Source of the DNA: Geosiphon pyriformis
Taxonomy: Eukaryota; Glomeromycota; Glomeromycetes; Archaeosporales; Geosiphonaceae
DNA length: 64,000 bases
Direction: 5' to 3'
Assembly (NCBI GenBank): GCA_016748015.1
Contig: JAAOMT010000168.1
Span: 43,991 to 107,990, forward strand
Below are positions 32,747-45,693 of the stretch, piece after piece (position 1 is the stretch's first letter; the number at the start of each line of letters is the position of its first letter). Position numbers and translations under genes: made by a program. A model generated the notes under the pieces. That model was not told where the DNA came from. It ran no database searches and worked only from the letters and a program-made list of their open reading frames with translations.

Positions 32747-35700
32747 GTGATCTTGTTTGGAAAATTGTGATGTGTAATATAAGAGGTCTGAATAATCTAG
32801 CCAAACAGGCTGATGTTATTCAATAGCACAAAGATATGAACAATCTGATTTCAATTTTTACCAAGACAAAACTCAAGAATAAGGTTTGCTTGTGAATAGT
32901 CAATAAATTTGATAGGGTTCGGATGTTCACGTTTGGTCTGGATTCTGGTCACATGAATTCTGGGGTTGCTATTGCTATAAACTATTCTTTGGCAAAATAT
33001 GTTTACAAAGTTTCTGAGGTGCCTGGTTGACTTTTATCCATCAAATTACTTTTCAAGAATAAACTTTCTGTGTTAATTTTGGGGCTTTACACTGGTGCTT
33101 TGTCTGTGGTTTGGTTTTCACAGACTGGTAAAATCAACTCTCTTATTACAAAGATTGTGAACAAATCTTCTTTTGTCATTCTTGAAGGTAATTTCAATGA
33201 AGATGGTTTATGTAAAAGTGCGAGTTTTAAAAAGTGTATTGATTTGGGGCTGGTTAATTTTTTGTCAGGTAGTCTGGTTCTGAAAAATCCTACATGGGAA
33301 AATTTGAGAAGCATGAAAAAAACAATTGATTACATGTTGGTTTTGGCTAATTTGGTTAATGTGGTAATGGATCATATTGTTGTGGATGTCAATGAACATT
33401 TTGACACTGATTATTAGGCAGTTTCTGTTTCAGTGGATTTGGGTGGTTTGCTAGATATTCAATTAAGCTCTCTTTGTAAACAAACAAACAAAAATCATTG
33501 AAAGTTTGATTTTAAAGATGTTGATAATACAAAGTAGAGCAAGTTTAAAGATGCTATGGCAGCCAATGCTGCCATGTTCTCTGATAATTTCATTGTTTTC
33601 AAGCAATTCTTGAATTTGAATGCAATATGAAATATTGTTTACAGGATTATGACATTGTTGGCTAATGAGATATTCAAGAAAAAGTGGTTTAAAGACTTCA
33701 ATGGTGTCTTTACCAAAGAATTTTCTAGGTTTTATAAACTGGAGTATTTGGTCTCAAAAATTGTTAAGGCTTCTCATGAGATATGTGATGTTAGCTTCAT
33801 TTCTTTTATAAAGTACTGGAATTCTTTGGACAATGCCAAAGTCTCAGTTATTCCGAATCTTGTGAACTCTGGTGCAAAGTCTAATCATGTGTGCTCTGTT
33901 CTTTTTGGGATAAGGAAGTCTTATCATGCCTCCTAGCTTGATGAGTCACATAAGACAGAGAAATCTAGTATTAGATCAGTTATAGATAAAAGAATAGAGA
34001 GTTTTGCTGTCAATAAAGGCCACACAATTAGAAGTGTTTTGGAATGTCTTTTCTGGAAGGTGGTGTTGGATCATTTGGTCTCTGATAATGAGCTAGTTCT
34101 AGATTCTGTTAAGGTTAAGACCAAGATTGATACAATTATGGAGGGCTAGACAAGAAAGAAAGTTGTGTCTGTTTGTGTTTCTAATATGTAGCAGTATTAG
34201 TATTTGCTTTTATCACATATTGATGATAATGCGTTTTCCAAAATTATGGTTCCTGTTGGTTTTAATAAATTGGTTTGTGTGGTTAAGAATTTACCTAATG
34301 GGAAGACTGCTGAGCTATCTGGCATTACAAATAAGATGTGAAAACACACTGACGATAAGATGCTCACTATGCTCTTAGACATTTTCAATCTTTGTTTATT
34401 GTGAGAATCTGTTTCACAATCTTGAAAGAAAGCTTGGGTGTCAATAATCCTTAAGCCTTATGAATAGGAAGATGTCTTGACTAATACTAGACCAATTGCA
34501 TTGATAGAGATGGCTCATAAAGTTCTTTTTAAGTTGTTGTCTAATAAGATTTTCTTGGTCTGTAGTAAATTTGGCATTCTTTACAGTGACAATTTTTCTG
34601 TGCTAAAGGGTATAATGACCCAGTTTTTTATCTTTGCTGTTGGGTCAGTGGTTGAAAATGCTTTAGAAAAGAATTGTGAGTTGTGGTTGGTCTTGCAGGA
34701 TATGCAGAAAGCTTATGACTCTGTGGGTTAGCATCATTTAAGGAATAGCTTGATTCAAATCAAGATATGTGACTGATTTATCTGGTTCTTTGGGAGCATT
34801 TATGGTAATAGAATCAACCGGATCATAACTGATTATGGTTTAACAGAAGGATACTGTGTGCATGATGGTCTGGATCAGGGTGAGGTTTTTTCTCCTCTGC
34901 TTTGGAAAATTTTTTATGACCCCTTGTTATGTGAATTAAATGACAGAAAAGTTTGTGTAGATATTGTATTAATATTAGATTTGTTGCTAAGACAGGCAGG
35001 CTGAAGACTCAGGGTGGAATGACCTCATTTCTTGCTGCTGGTGCTTTTGTTGATAACACAATTTGGGTTGGAAGCAGTCAGGTGGCCACTCAATATATTT
35101 TGGATATTGCTAGTAGTTTTTTTAAGGTCAATGACATTACAATTAACAATGAAAAGACAGTTGCCATCCCCATCAACCAGAGGATTAAGGATGCTTTTTT
35201 GTCAATAAGTGGTCTGCCAATATCTATTGCTCATAAAGAGGAGTGTCATAGATACTTTGGCATTTTTTTGTCTTTCGAGAGCTTGTCCAAGTTTAGCTTG
35301 GTAAAGACTTATTCAGATGTCAGATTTTTTGTCAATTTGGTTTTAAAGAAAGCCATATTAAATAAACAATTCCTTTATTTAGTCTTAGTAATACTGCAGC
35401 CAATAGTCAGTTACAGGACTCAGTTTAGTTTTGTTTCCAAGAATGTGTGTGCTAAGTAAGATGCTTTAATTAGGAGGGGTTTGAGGTTGAAGGCTGGTCT
35501 GCTGAGGGACTTCTTCAATGAGGCTCTTTATCATCCATTGCTATATGACTTGAAATTATTTAAGCAGTTGCAGACTGAATGTAAGATGGCTTCTTTGTTG
35601 AGTTTTTCGAATAATGGTGGACTTGTTGGTCATTTGTTTGAGCATAGAGTCTTGGATTTACAAGTTTTGAGCTGGTTGCCTATTTACTTTTTGTGTCACC

Positions 35701-37424
35701 CTGTCAAGTTGCATGCTAGTCTGGTAAACAATTTCTTGGCAGGTGTAATTAAGATCTTAATAAGTTGTAATATGTCTTTTGACAATTTTTTTCTGTCTGC
35801 TTTCCATTTTTTGGGTGGCACTTCAATGTCTTTTGTACTGAAAGATTCAGTATTTTATGGTGTTTCATATTTGCTTAGAAGATTTGGGATCATATTTGTT
35901 GATTAGTTATATAATAAGAAAGAATTAATTTTTGATTGGAAAAGCTTTTGTCAGTAAAAAAGACTTGATCCAAGAGGCTCTATTCCTTATTGGTTTAATT
36001 TGGCCTGTGATTTCTTGATCAAGTTCTCTATTTCTGTTGTTTTGCCTGTTGCTGGCTCTCAGTTTTTGGATGCTTATGTCTCTGATGTTGTATTTAAGAT
36101 AAGGCAGTGTCTTTTTGTTACTGATCTGGGTGTTATTAATGTCTACACAGATGGATTTTTAAGGAACCTGGATATGCAAAATATGAAGTGTGGTGTGGCT
36201 GCATATTTTTCCGATTTGGATTTGAGTATTAGCATTGGTGTTGATGGTTTGGTGTCCTCTATGTTGGCAGAAATACAAGCAATTATTTTGGCTCTGGAAT
36301 GCATTCTTTTTGGTAGTTCTGTTATAGTGTATTCAGACATTCAGGCTGCCTTAGATGTCTGTGCTGCTGAATTATTACTGGCTTTGCTGGACTTTCGCAG
36401 TTATTGCTAGATAGAATGGCATGGTGCAATGGCAGCTATTAGGAATAAAGAACTTAAAGTTTCTTGGTACAAGGTTAAAAGACATTTGGGCATATTGGGT
36501 AATAAACATGCTAATGAGCTGGCTGGCTTGGCTGCTGGCTCAAATTGTGTACTTTCTGTTTTGATCAAGGACAAGTTTGTTAGGACTGGTGAAGTGGCAA
36601 TGTTTGTGAATATTTGTTGTTTTACTCATAAGATTTTTGGAGCTGTTTATCAAGCTTGTTGGGAGGTTGAACCTGGCTCAAAGATTATTGATGCAAGTAT
36701 GATTAGAGATGTAGATTGGGTTTGTACTACCTTAGTTTGGCATCCTGACTCACACATGGCTGCTGGCTTTACCAGCAGGTTCACAGCTAATTTATGTTCA
36801 TACTTTATAAAGACTTTATACCATTATCTGCTGGTTGCTGTTCGAAAGCATATTTATAATAGCAGATATCCTAGTGTTTTGTGTTTTCATTATAAGGATA
36901 TTGAAGGTTCCAATTATTTTTTTATTTGTCTGTTTGATGCTAAAATTTGTGGTAATCTACTCAAATCCTATTTGGCTCAATGGGATACCCAATCAGGTTT
37001 GAGTCTGTTTTCATCTTGGATTATGCAGATGTTTTTTTTAAGTGTCTCAGAAAATTCTGTTTATTTGGCTTTATGTAAAGGTTTTTTGTTCAAAGATTGG
37101 TATTTGGAGGCTCTGTTTATTTTTGATGGTGCTAAGATTACTGGTGAAAATGTTGTGAAATTTGTTCGAGACTTGGGAGTAGCTCACTGTGCTAATGTAT
37201 GGTTGGTTCATGCCAAATTTAGATCATTTATGGAAAAGAGAGGACTGATCATGTGTGATGAGTCTTTATTGCCTGATGTCTATAGTCTGTTATTTTTGCT
37301 TTCTATTAAAGTTGTTCGATTATTAGGGGTTGCTAAGGCACTCAGTATTAGCTTTGGCTTTTGTAAGTCTTGTTGCTTTTTTTCTGACGTTGTTAATACT
37401 GTGTCTGTTAAGATATATTCATAG
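32743..37424 (+). pseudogene. LINE C ORF2: APE endonuclease, RT, RNase H, C-terminal domain
   Basis: The endonuclease shows CNIRGLNN, FTKTKL (Glu of the ETKL motif lost), GNFNEDGL and TIDYMLVLANL, then TDY with TAG where the family has His-Lys/Gln. The RT shows TNTRPIALIEMAHK near 34480, LQDMQKAYDSVG near 34695 (motif A), GLDQGEVFSPLLW near 34870 (motif B) and FVDN at 35047-35058, where motif C needs FxDD, so the second Asp is lost by G-to-A. RNase H shows VYTDGFL near 36140, AEIQAIILALE near 36270 and VKRHLGILGNKHANELA near 36475 (331-residue open frame 36429-37424). The end SFGFCKSCCFF precedes TAG 37422-37424. Stops are frequent and mostly at Gln or Trp sites. Confidence 0.75.
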
Positions 37425-37570
37425 TGTTGCTCTGATTGGTCCAAGTGGCTAGTCACATATAAAAAGTGCATAATTTGCATCTAGTTTAAATCACTTAATT
37501 TAATGTATTGTACTAGGTGGCATTTGGGCCTTACTTGTTAAATGAATAAAAAAAATAAAAATAAAAAAAC

Positions 37571-39690
37571 CATTTATTAAAAAAAAATTTATATTTGTAT
37601 TAATTTTTTTTAAACTAAAAATAAAAAAACTTTTTGTTAACAAAAAATATTTAGATATAAATAAAATTTATTGGTTTTATAATTATAATAAAAGATTTAC
37701 TAATATATAAAAAAACTTTTTCAATTCTTAAATTAATTAAAATAATTATTGTTTTATTTATATTAATTAAAATGTTTATAATATTAAAACACTTATTAAG
37801 AATGTTTAAAATCTTTTGTGTAACTATATAATAGTTATTAATTTAGATTATATTATTAATAAAAACATTAATAATTAAGTATAATATTAATTTAATATTA
37901 GATTTAATTCTGTTAGTTTTTATAATAAACTTAAAATTCTATTTAATATCTATAAAAAACTTTATACTTTTTTATCTTACACAAAAAAGAGTCATAAAAT
38001 ATTTTCTATAAAAAGACAAAAACATTTTACTTTAATTTAAATTATTATAAATTTTATAATTTTTTATTAATTTAAAATTTATTATATTTCTATTTATAAA
38101 GTTATTGTAAATATATTTGAAAAATCAGATAAATTTATTACATATTTTAATTCTTTTTAAAATATTTTTTGATGTAATTATCTTATAAAATCGTAAATTT
38201 TACATATATTTTAAAAAACTAACCAAATTTTTCTGTTTTTTTTTTCAATATATTCTTAATAACAAAATTAATTACAAACACAAAAAATTAAGTTAATATG
38301 TCTTTTAATATTAAAAAATTGTTTTTTCTAAGAATTTCAAACTTGTTATAAACTACAAAAATCTAATTAAAAAAAATCTTTGACAAAATTTTTTAGCAAT
38401 TTCAATTAAAACAATTAGCTTAGTATTTATTAAAATGTTTTTCTATTTATATAGTTTTAGAATTATAAAAATCTATGTTTTTTGTTATGTATTAAAAAAT
38501 TTTTTTTTAATAAACACATATTTAAAAGTTACATTAAAACAAATTTATTACAATTTTTTTTTCATCTTATTAGTAATTTTAAAAAAACTTGTAGCTTTTT
38601 TTTTAAAAAAATTTTTTATAATTAATAACTTTTTATCAAAACCAATTTATTTTATAATATCACAAAATATATTGTTATTAATATAATTTAAAATAATCTT
38701 TTTAAAAAATTATTTTAATATATTTTTAATTATAGTGTTTTTATTATTAGCAAAAGTTTTTATATATTTAGTAATAATATTTTTTATGTACAAATTCTTT
38801 ATAGCTTTGAATTTACATATTTTATAATATTTATAAAGTTTTCTAAACTAAACCAAAATTTGTTTAATTTTATAATTATTAGATCTAATATTTAAAAAAT
38901 TTTAAAAACTTGTAACCTAATCTGAATCAAGTTTATTTTACTTATTTATTAAAATTCTAAACTCTTTTAAATTATTCAACTTAAATATTAAAATATAACT
39001 TAATTTTTGTAATAATTAAAATATTATTTTTTAATTTTTTATATTACTTAATAATATTATTTTGTTTAACAGAAACATTTATGTTTTTAATATTATAAAT
39101 AATTGTTTTTTAGATTAAGTTATTATTAGCAATAAAAAAAACCATATTATTATTTAAATAAAATAGATTAAACTTGTTTAAAACTGTTTTAAATAATTTT
39201 TTAACATCAACATTTTAGTTTTTAAATCATTAATTTTAAATATTAAAACTTTTGAGCTATTTAACAACTAAAAGAATTTATTTATTATTTTAAACACAAT
39301 TAAAAAATTTAACAACAGTCTATTAATAATTTTTTGTTTGTGTATTTTTTTTAGTTTTTGGCTAATAAAAAAAAATTTAACTTATATATAATTGCTAAAT
39401 TTTGATTAGCAAAAAATATTAATAAATATTTTAAAATATTTAAACAAAAATTCAAAGCTAAAACCATAATATTATTATTTAAAATATTAATATTATTATT
39501 TAATATTAAAGAATTATAAGAAAAAATATAAAATAAAATAGATTTTGCATTACTAATTATTAATATTTAAGTTTTACTACCAAAAACCAGATAATAAATT
39601 AAAAATTTGTTTTTTTACATATATATATGTAAAATACTACTTATTAAAATTAAACAAATAGCAGTATTTTTAAAAAAAAACCAAATTAAA
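37571..39690 (-). mobile_element. very old LINE, 5' half (element I), minus strand
   Basis: Reading leftwards from 39690 the strand follows ORF2 from the middle of the endonuclease to the RT. 38.92-39.00 matches 12.10-12.17 kb of element E almost word for word. KICNKFIxFF near 38145 is the conserved RT stretch, FYRKYFMTLFCV near 38010 corresponds to motif B (IFYDPLLCE), and INILININKTIIILINL near 37790 follows motif C. The text stops at LINE C and continues at 30660 on its other side, with about a dozen residues not accounted for. D has cut its 5' part on the right. Confidence 0.6.
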
Positions 39691-39746
39691 ACACATAATT
39701 ACATAGCAGAAAAATTTTTTTTTCTCTTTTTAATCCTCTAACCATA

Positions 39747-41757
39747 ATGAAAGCTTTATTTTATCAAAGTTTTAGCTTTCTTTTTTCCTTTTTACTTTCA
39801 GTTATTTCTTTTAATACACTTCTTTTTGTTGCTATAAACCCAGTGGACACTTCTGTTAATGGTTTTGGTTCTGTTTTGGCTGGGTTGGAGACCCAGTCTA
39901 GCACTAAGAAAAAAGCATGTATTGAGAGTATCTATTCTTATGGTTCTTTGTACAAAAAAACTAAGAATCCTGAAGTTACTGGTGGTTTAGTAAATTTGTC
40001 AGCTGGTCTCATTTCTATCAACATCTTTTAAGTTAAAGCTAAAGAATACAAGGTATTCTGGAATAGTAAGATTGAAAATAACAAATCTAGTATAAGTAGG
40101 GTGTTGGATGTTGAGAACTTAAAAAACATGATAGCTGAAGAGACAAGCTATATTAACTTCAACACTTTAGATACAAATAACATAATAGACAATACAATTT
40201 CAAAAAAGACACAAACAAAGACTTACATCTTGGGACAACCACCAAAAATGCTCTTTTTTAACACTCTAAGTAATGATAATATTAAGTTAGTGCTTCTGGC
40301 ACCTAAATTTGTTGGGTTTAATTGGCTGCTGCGTGCTGAGTTATGTGTCTTGAAAAAACATAGCTTTGAACCAGTTAAATTGTTTGCATTAGATATTAAG
40401 CTATCTACAATATCTGGTAAGACTATAAGTGATAAATTAATTTCTATTAAAAAAATTTTTTATCATGTGGATGGTTTTGGAGGAGCTTCTACTCTCTCAA
40501 AATTCCCAGGAATTATCAGATCATCTTTTACATCTGAATCAAGTTTGAATAAGGCAAAAGATTTGGCAATTTGTGAAAAAATTTTAGTTAATAATGATGT
40601 AAAAAAAACAATTGGTTGTACCAATTGGAAAATAATTGTCAAAGAGATCCCAGTAAATCTTTCCAAATTGGCAATAGAAGTGGTTTTTTCTAAATTTGGT
40701 AAAATCAATTCAATCAGACTATAGCTAATTGGTCTTTGGCAGAAAGCCTTGATTGAGTTTGAATTTTTAAAAGTGACCAGTTTAGTTACTTCTAAATAGT
40801 TGGTTTTTGTGGGTAAAGATTTTGTGCAGATAGCTCTAGCCATTAATAATAAAGATTCATGGATAAATAAGAATTGGCATTGGGCTCTGCTTTACACTTT
40901 TCTAATTGGTACTATTGCTCATGATTTGTCAAATTTGTTTTATTGGGCATAATCCGGTTTTATATGTTTACAATAAAAGTGTTGTCATTTGTTTTGGTAA
41001 TAAAAAGTCAAAAAATGCTGTTATTGGTTTTTTGCCAGTTTTCAAAGATGTAAATTTGTGCTGGACAGGTTTTTCTTTGGCCTGTTGTGCTAAGTGTAAA
41101 CAACTTAGTCATATTTCTGATGTATGTTTAATAGGTAAGAATTCTGGTATATATAGTAAGTAGGTAGTAACTTCTTAAGATTAAGTTCACTTGGCCAATA
41201 TATATAAGAGAAAGCAAACACCAATTATTTACCCAGTTTTTTTTGGCAGAAAAACTTGGGCCCAAGTTACTGGTGGCCCTTCTTTTCATGTGATTTATTT
41301 TGTTGCTTCTGGTGTTGGTTTACTTCCAGGTGTAAAATCTTTTTTGTCAAATTCTATCTTTTTTAAGATCTCTAGTTTAAATGATCATTTGGCATTCTTG
41401 AAGTGCTCTTTGAAGCATTTGATGGATCAAGTTTCTGATATTTTGAAAAAGCTAAGCTTAGTAGAATTAATACCTTTGGTGTCCTCAGTTCTTGCTTTCT
41501 TTCCTATTGGTTCTGAGTCTTTAATCTTAGGTTTAGAATCAAATATGACTTTGGATGATGCACTGGTATCACCAGTTTTTTCTCTCTCTGTTATTGATAA
41601 TGTTGTGTCCAGTTTGAGTAGCTCAAAAGTGCTAACCAATAAGATGGGTGGCTTGGAAATAAAAATGGTGTCTTTGGAAGTGTCAATCAGTTCAGTGTTG
41701 GCTAGATTGAATTGTTTGTGCTCTAATTTGGGTTCTTTGTTACATTCTTTGTTCTAA
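39747..41757 (+). pseudogene. LINE D ORF1
   Basis: It starts at ATG 39747 (MKALF, as MKAKN in C). Landmarks: GSVLAGLETQSSTKKKA near 39870, EETSYIN near 40138, FALDIKLSTISGKTISDKL near 40383, a first RRM-like unit (IIVKEIPVNLSKLAIE near 40631), a second unit with a deletion (TFLIGTIAHDLSNLF near 40900) and CAKCKQLSHISDVC near 41087 (intact zinc ligands, Gly of the knuckle changed to Ser). The coiled end SKVLTNKMGGLEIKMVSLE near 41626 precedes the TAA at 41755. Stops occur near 40029, 40722, 40797, 41161 and 41176, with frame changes at some of them. Function as for C ORF1. Confidence 0.7.
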
Positions 41758-41759
41758 TA

Positions 41760-44700
41760 AGTGGTCTGATATGGAAATTTACTATATGTAATGTCTAAAG
41801 TATCAATATTCCTATGAAGCAAGTGGATATTGTCTGTTGGCATGTAAATTCTGGTAGTTTTGTGTCTTTTGTTACATAAACTAAATTGTGGTCTAGTGTC
41901 AAGCCATGAATTGCCAATAAGTTTAAAGATGTATGTGTTTTTATATCTGGTTTGGACAAAAGATTTCTTGATGCTGGAGTGGTCATAATTATGAACAATT
42001 TATTGGCTTGTCATGTATCTAAAGTGGAAGAAATTCCTGGTTGGATTATTTCAGTGTGACTGTTATTTAAAGGCAAGCTTTTAATTACAATTTTGAGTTT
42101 GTATGCTGGTGTTTTTCCTGAAACTAGGTTTGATCAAACTTTGGAGGTGAACTCTCTGATTGCAAAAGCTGTTAACTTCAGCACTTTTGTGGTCTTGAGT
42201 AGAGATTTTAATAAGAATAGATCTGAAAAGAGTGCAAGTTATAAGTTCTGTTTGGGTTTGAGTTTGATTAATTTATTTGCTATCCATCATTTGGTGAAAA
42301 CTCTTACATAGAGTAATTTCAGAGGAGTTGAAAAAACAATTAATCACATTTTTATCAGTGAGAATTTATTATTTGCAGTCACCAATCATTAGGTCTGCTT
42401 TGTTTTCAGTTTTTTCAATACTAATTACAATGTCATTATGGTTTTGATTGACTTGAGTGGGCTCTTAAATGTTTATTTGAATAGTCTGCACAAACAGACT
42501 AACAGAGATTATTGGAAGTTTAAAATTAAGAATACTAATTGCTTCAAATAGGCTGAATTTAGGGACTGTTCTTCTGTCAAGCTTTTAATAATTGTTAATA
42601 AATTCTCTGATGCCATATTCTGTGGTAATTTAAATAGTATGTAAGCAATTTTGAAGAAGATGATAGTGGAGTCAGCTGATGAAATATTTTCAAAACATTG
42701 GTTTAGTGAATTTTAGTGTTCAAGAAATCAACATTTTTCTAAGTTTTTTGGTTTGGAATTGTTGGTTGCCAAAATTGTTAAAACATTTAACTCTGACAAC
42801 ATGTCTGAGGTTAATCATCTTGCAAAAATATGGTCAATTTTAGATGATACTAAGGCTTGCAATTTTGCTGATTTGGTGTATTTAGAGGTAAAATCTGTGG
42901 TGGTTCTCAAACATTTGTTATTAGCTTATAAAGAATACAGAAAGTCTAATATATATAAGTCAAAGTTGGTTAAAAAGGCTTCTATTAGAAAAGCAAATAC
43001 AATACATATGGAAAATTTTTGTTCCAACAAAGGTAGCATAATTTGCAATGTTTTGAAACAACTCTTTTACAAGATAGTTTTGGATCACTTGGTGGTAAAT
43101 AATAAGTTAGTTTTGGAACCAGAAGAGATAAAATCAGGTGTGAATAGAATCATAAAAGGTTGGACAAGAAAACATACAATGCCTCTGATACTACCTGATC
43201 TTTGGACTCACTAGTATGCATTATTAGACTATGTCAGGAAAGATGCTTTTTCTGGTGTGATGGATGTAATTAGTATAAGTAAATTGTTCTTGATTGTTAA
43301 TGGTCTGCTTAATAGTAAAGCCACTGGCTTATTTGGCATTCCTAATGAACTATAGAAACATAACAGTAAGGATGTGTTAGAATGTTTTTTGGTGTTGTTG
43401 AACATGTGTTTAATTGTTGGTAGTGTGCCTGTTTTGTAGATGAGAGCTTGGGTTTTGATAATTTCTAAACCTTATGACTGAGATAAAGTCTTTATGAATA
43501 CACATCCCATAGCTTTGATTGAAACTGCCAAAAAAATTCTATTTAAGATTTTGTTTAATTGTATTTCATTGGCATGCAGCAAGTTTAATGTTCTCTAGGA
43601 TGATAATTTTTTGGTGTTAAGGAGTACATCTACACAATCTCTTATATTTGTTATCAGGTCAGTAGTTGAAGATACTCTTAAAAAAAATAGGGAAATTTAG
43701 TTAGTCCTGCAGAATATGCAGAAAGTATATAATTTAGTTGAGTAGCACCACTTGGAAAATAGCTTGCAGTGTATTAAAATATGTAAGAAATTCATTCAGT
43801 TTTTTGGTAGTATTCATAAGAATAGATTTAACAAAATGATGACTGATTTTAGGTTGTCAAATAGTTATAGGGTGTTTGATAGATTGGATCAGAATGAAGT
43901 TTTTTCACCCCTTCTGTGGAGGATCTTTTATAATTTTCTCTTGTATAAAGTTAAAAGACATAAATATTTGTGTAAGTACTGAATCAATAGTAAATTTGTT
44001 TCAAAGACAGGCAGAGTTAAGAATAGTGGTAGAATAACTTCTTTTTTTGCAGCAAGTGTATTTGTTAATGACACTATTTGAATTGGGAATTTTCAGATCT
44101 TTACTCAGTATGTTTTGAACATTACCAATAAGTTTTTTGAAATCAACAATATTTCTATCAACAGTAAAAAAACAGTGGTTATTCTCATAAATCAGGGTAT
44201 TAGGGTTGCTTTTTTCAATATTTGTGATCAGCCAATCACAATTGTTAAGAAAAGTAATATTCATTATTACCTAAGAATTTTTTGTTTACCAATGGCTTAT
44301 CCAAGCCAAGTATTGCCAAGACTTATTCTGATGTTCATTTTTTGTTAATGTTGTGCTTTGGAAGGCTATTACAGATAAACAATTCTCTTATTTGGTATTA
44401 GCTGTCCTGCAGTCTATAATCAGTTATCAAACTCAGTTCAGTTTTGTTTCATCAAATGTGTGTTGCATGTGAGATGTTATGATCAGAAAAAGTTTCAAAC
44501 TGAAAGCATGTCTGCCCCATAATTTTTTGAATACAGCTTTGTATTATCCCTCTTTGTATGACTTGAAGTCTTTTAAACAAATGCAGTCTGAAGCAAAGAT
44601 GGCTGCTCTGATCTCCTTTTCCAATGCTGTAGACATTCTTGAATATTTGTTTAGTCATAGATTCTTGAACTTGCAAGTTTTAAGTTGGGCTTTTTTGAAT

Positions 44701-44829
44701 CCTTTGCAGTTTTTTGTCAAGTTACATGTTAGTCCAGTAAACAATTTTTTAGTTAAAATGGTAAAAATTTTTTTGGGCAATAAGCTTTTATTGGTTAACA
44801 ATTTTCTAAATGTCTTTCATAGTTTTGGT
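41760..44829 (+). pseudogene. LINE D ORF2, endonuclease and RT, truncated
   Basis: The endonuclease is readable as CNVxSINIPMKQ near 41790, ISGLDKRFLDAGVVIIMNN near 41945, LSRDFNKNRSEKSASYK near 42193 and KTINHIFISENL near 42330. The Asp and His sites are partly changed. The RT shows TNTHPIALIETAKKIL near 43497 (frame as read), LQNMQKVYNLV near 43706 (motif A, Asp to Asn), DRLDQNEVFSPLLWRIFYNF near 43877 and FVND at 44061-44072, where the first Asp of motif C is Asn. TGG is kept in RDYWKF near 42506, where B and C have TGA, which shows that the TGA in those copies is mutational. RNase H is absent. Confidence 0.7.
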
Positions 44830-45440
44830 CCAAAATTTCTAGCTAGAAAATTAAGAAATTCAAGGAATCTCATATATCATAAATTATGTATATATAATAG
44901 CAGTATCAGAAGCTAAAAAATTAGTTAATTAGACTTGCAAATCATAATAATTAAATACTTTTTCTTTTAAAAATAATTGTTATCAACCAAAATAAAATTA
45001 TATTAATAAAATATTCCTTTAATTTTTCAAATCCATGTTATTATTTACTACTTAATCTGCTGGCATAATAGCTCTTAATCACAGCTATTGACAAGACACT
45101 TATTTCTTATTTTATTTTATTTTATTTTATTTTTTTATTTTCTTTTATTTTTTTATTTTTTTTTATTTTTGTTTGTTAATTTACTAATTGATTAAAAAAT
45201 TAACATACAGAGTCACTGACATCAAAAAGACTGGTAAAAGATCTGTGAAACAAAGATAAAACACTTATAATTGAGGATAGCTTACCAAGAAAATTACTGG
45301 CCATTACACTGAGAAAAAAATTTGACAAAATTGCAATTCCAGAAAGTTACAGATAAAACAATATCTGAATCTCTGTTTATTATGCAAAAAACTTAACCAA
45401 AACCTTTAGATTACAAAAACCTTTAGAAATCAACACTATT
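44830..45440 (+). repeat. Gypsy LTR, 5'-truncated
   Basis: It begins abruptly at CCAAAATTTCTAGCTAGAAA inside LINE D, matching the LTR at 46757 from its position 46893 onwards. It contains CATAAATTATGTATATATAA near 44880, ATTGACAAGACACTTATTTC near 45085 and TTATTATGCAAAAAACTTAA near 45378. It lacks the TGTTAC start, so either the 5' end was lost with the end of D in one deletion, or the insertion junction has been rearranged. Confidence 0.7.
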
Positions 45441-45693
45441 ATATTAATTGAGCACCAAGTTATGAATTTGTTATTTGTTTTCATATCCCAAATAATCATT
45501 TATAACATTTGGTACTCTCTGTAAGGTATAATCTAACAGAAAACTAATTATTTGTAATATTTGATGCTTTCTGTAAGATATAATTCAACAGAAAACCAGC
45601 ATTAACAACAACCATACAGAAAAGTAACAGACCAAGAGAAAACAAAAAAAAATCACTTAGGATTTGTGAAATTTTTATTTTAGTATTATTTTT

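Larger units (their letters stand above)
30661..37570 (+). mobile_element. full-length LINE C, inserted in an old minus-strand LINE
   Basis: The order is 5' leader, ORF1 (30719-32746), ORF2 (32743-37424), 3' tail (37425-37570) with an A-rich end. About 6.9 kb. On each side lies minus-strand sequence of one older LINE: its RT palm on the right (37.6-38.2) and its RT thumb on the left (30.4-30.66). C is therefore the younger insertion. It is more mutated than A and about as mutated as B. Confidence 0.8.
39691..44829 (+). mobile_element. LINE D, 3'-truncated by a Gypsy LTR
   Basis: D belongs to the same family as C. ORF1 (39747-41757) and ORF2 up to about 44829 are present. The end of the RT region, RNase H and the 3' tail are missing because Gypsy LTR text starts within the codon run FHSFGP. 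It is more mutated than C. It lies next to and in the opposite orientation to the old LINE half at 37.57-39.69. Confidence 0.75.

Noticed and set aside
30661-44829. Reassigned genetic code (TAA/TAG as Gln, TGA as Trp), because stops sit at Gln and Trp positions
   Set aside because: At the same positions other copies keep CAA/CAG or TGG (for example TGG in D at RDYWKF where B and C have TGA). Other C-to-T/G-to-A replacements also hit catalytic residues, and element A has a long frame with one TAG and a TAG-TGA end. Mutation explains this better.
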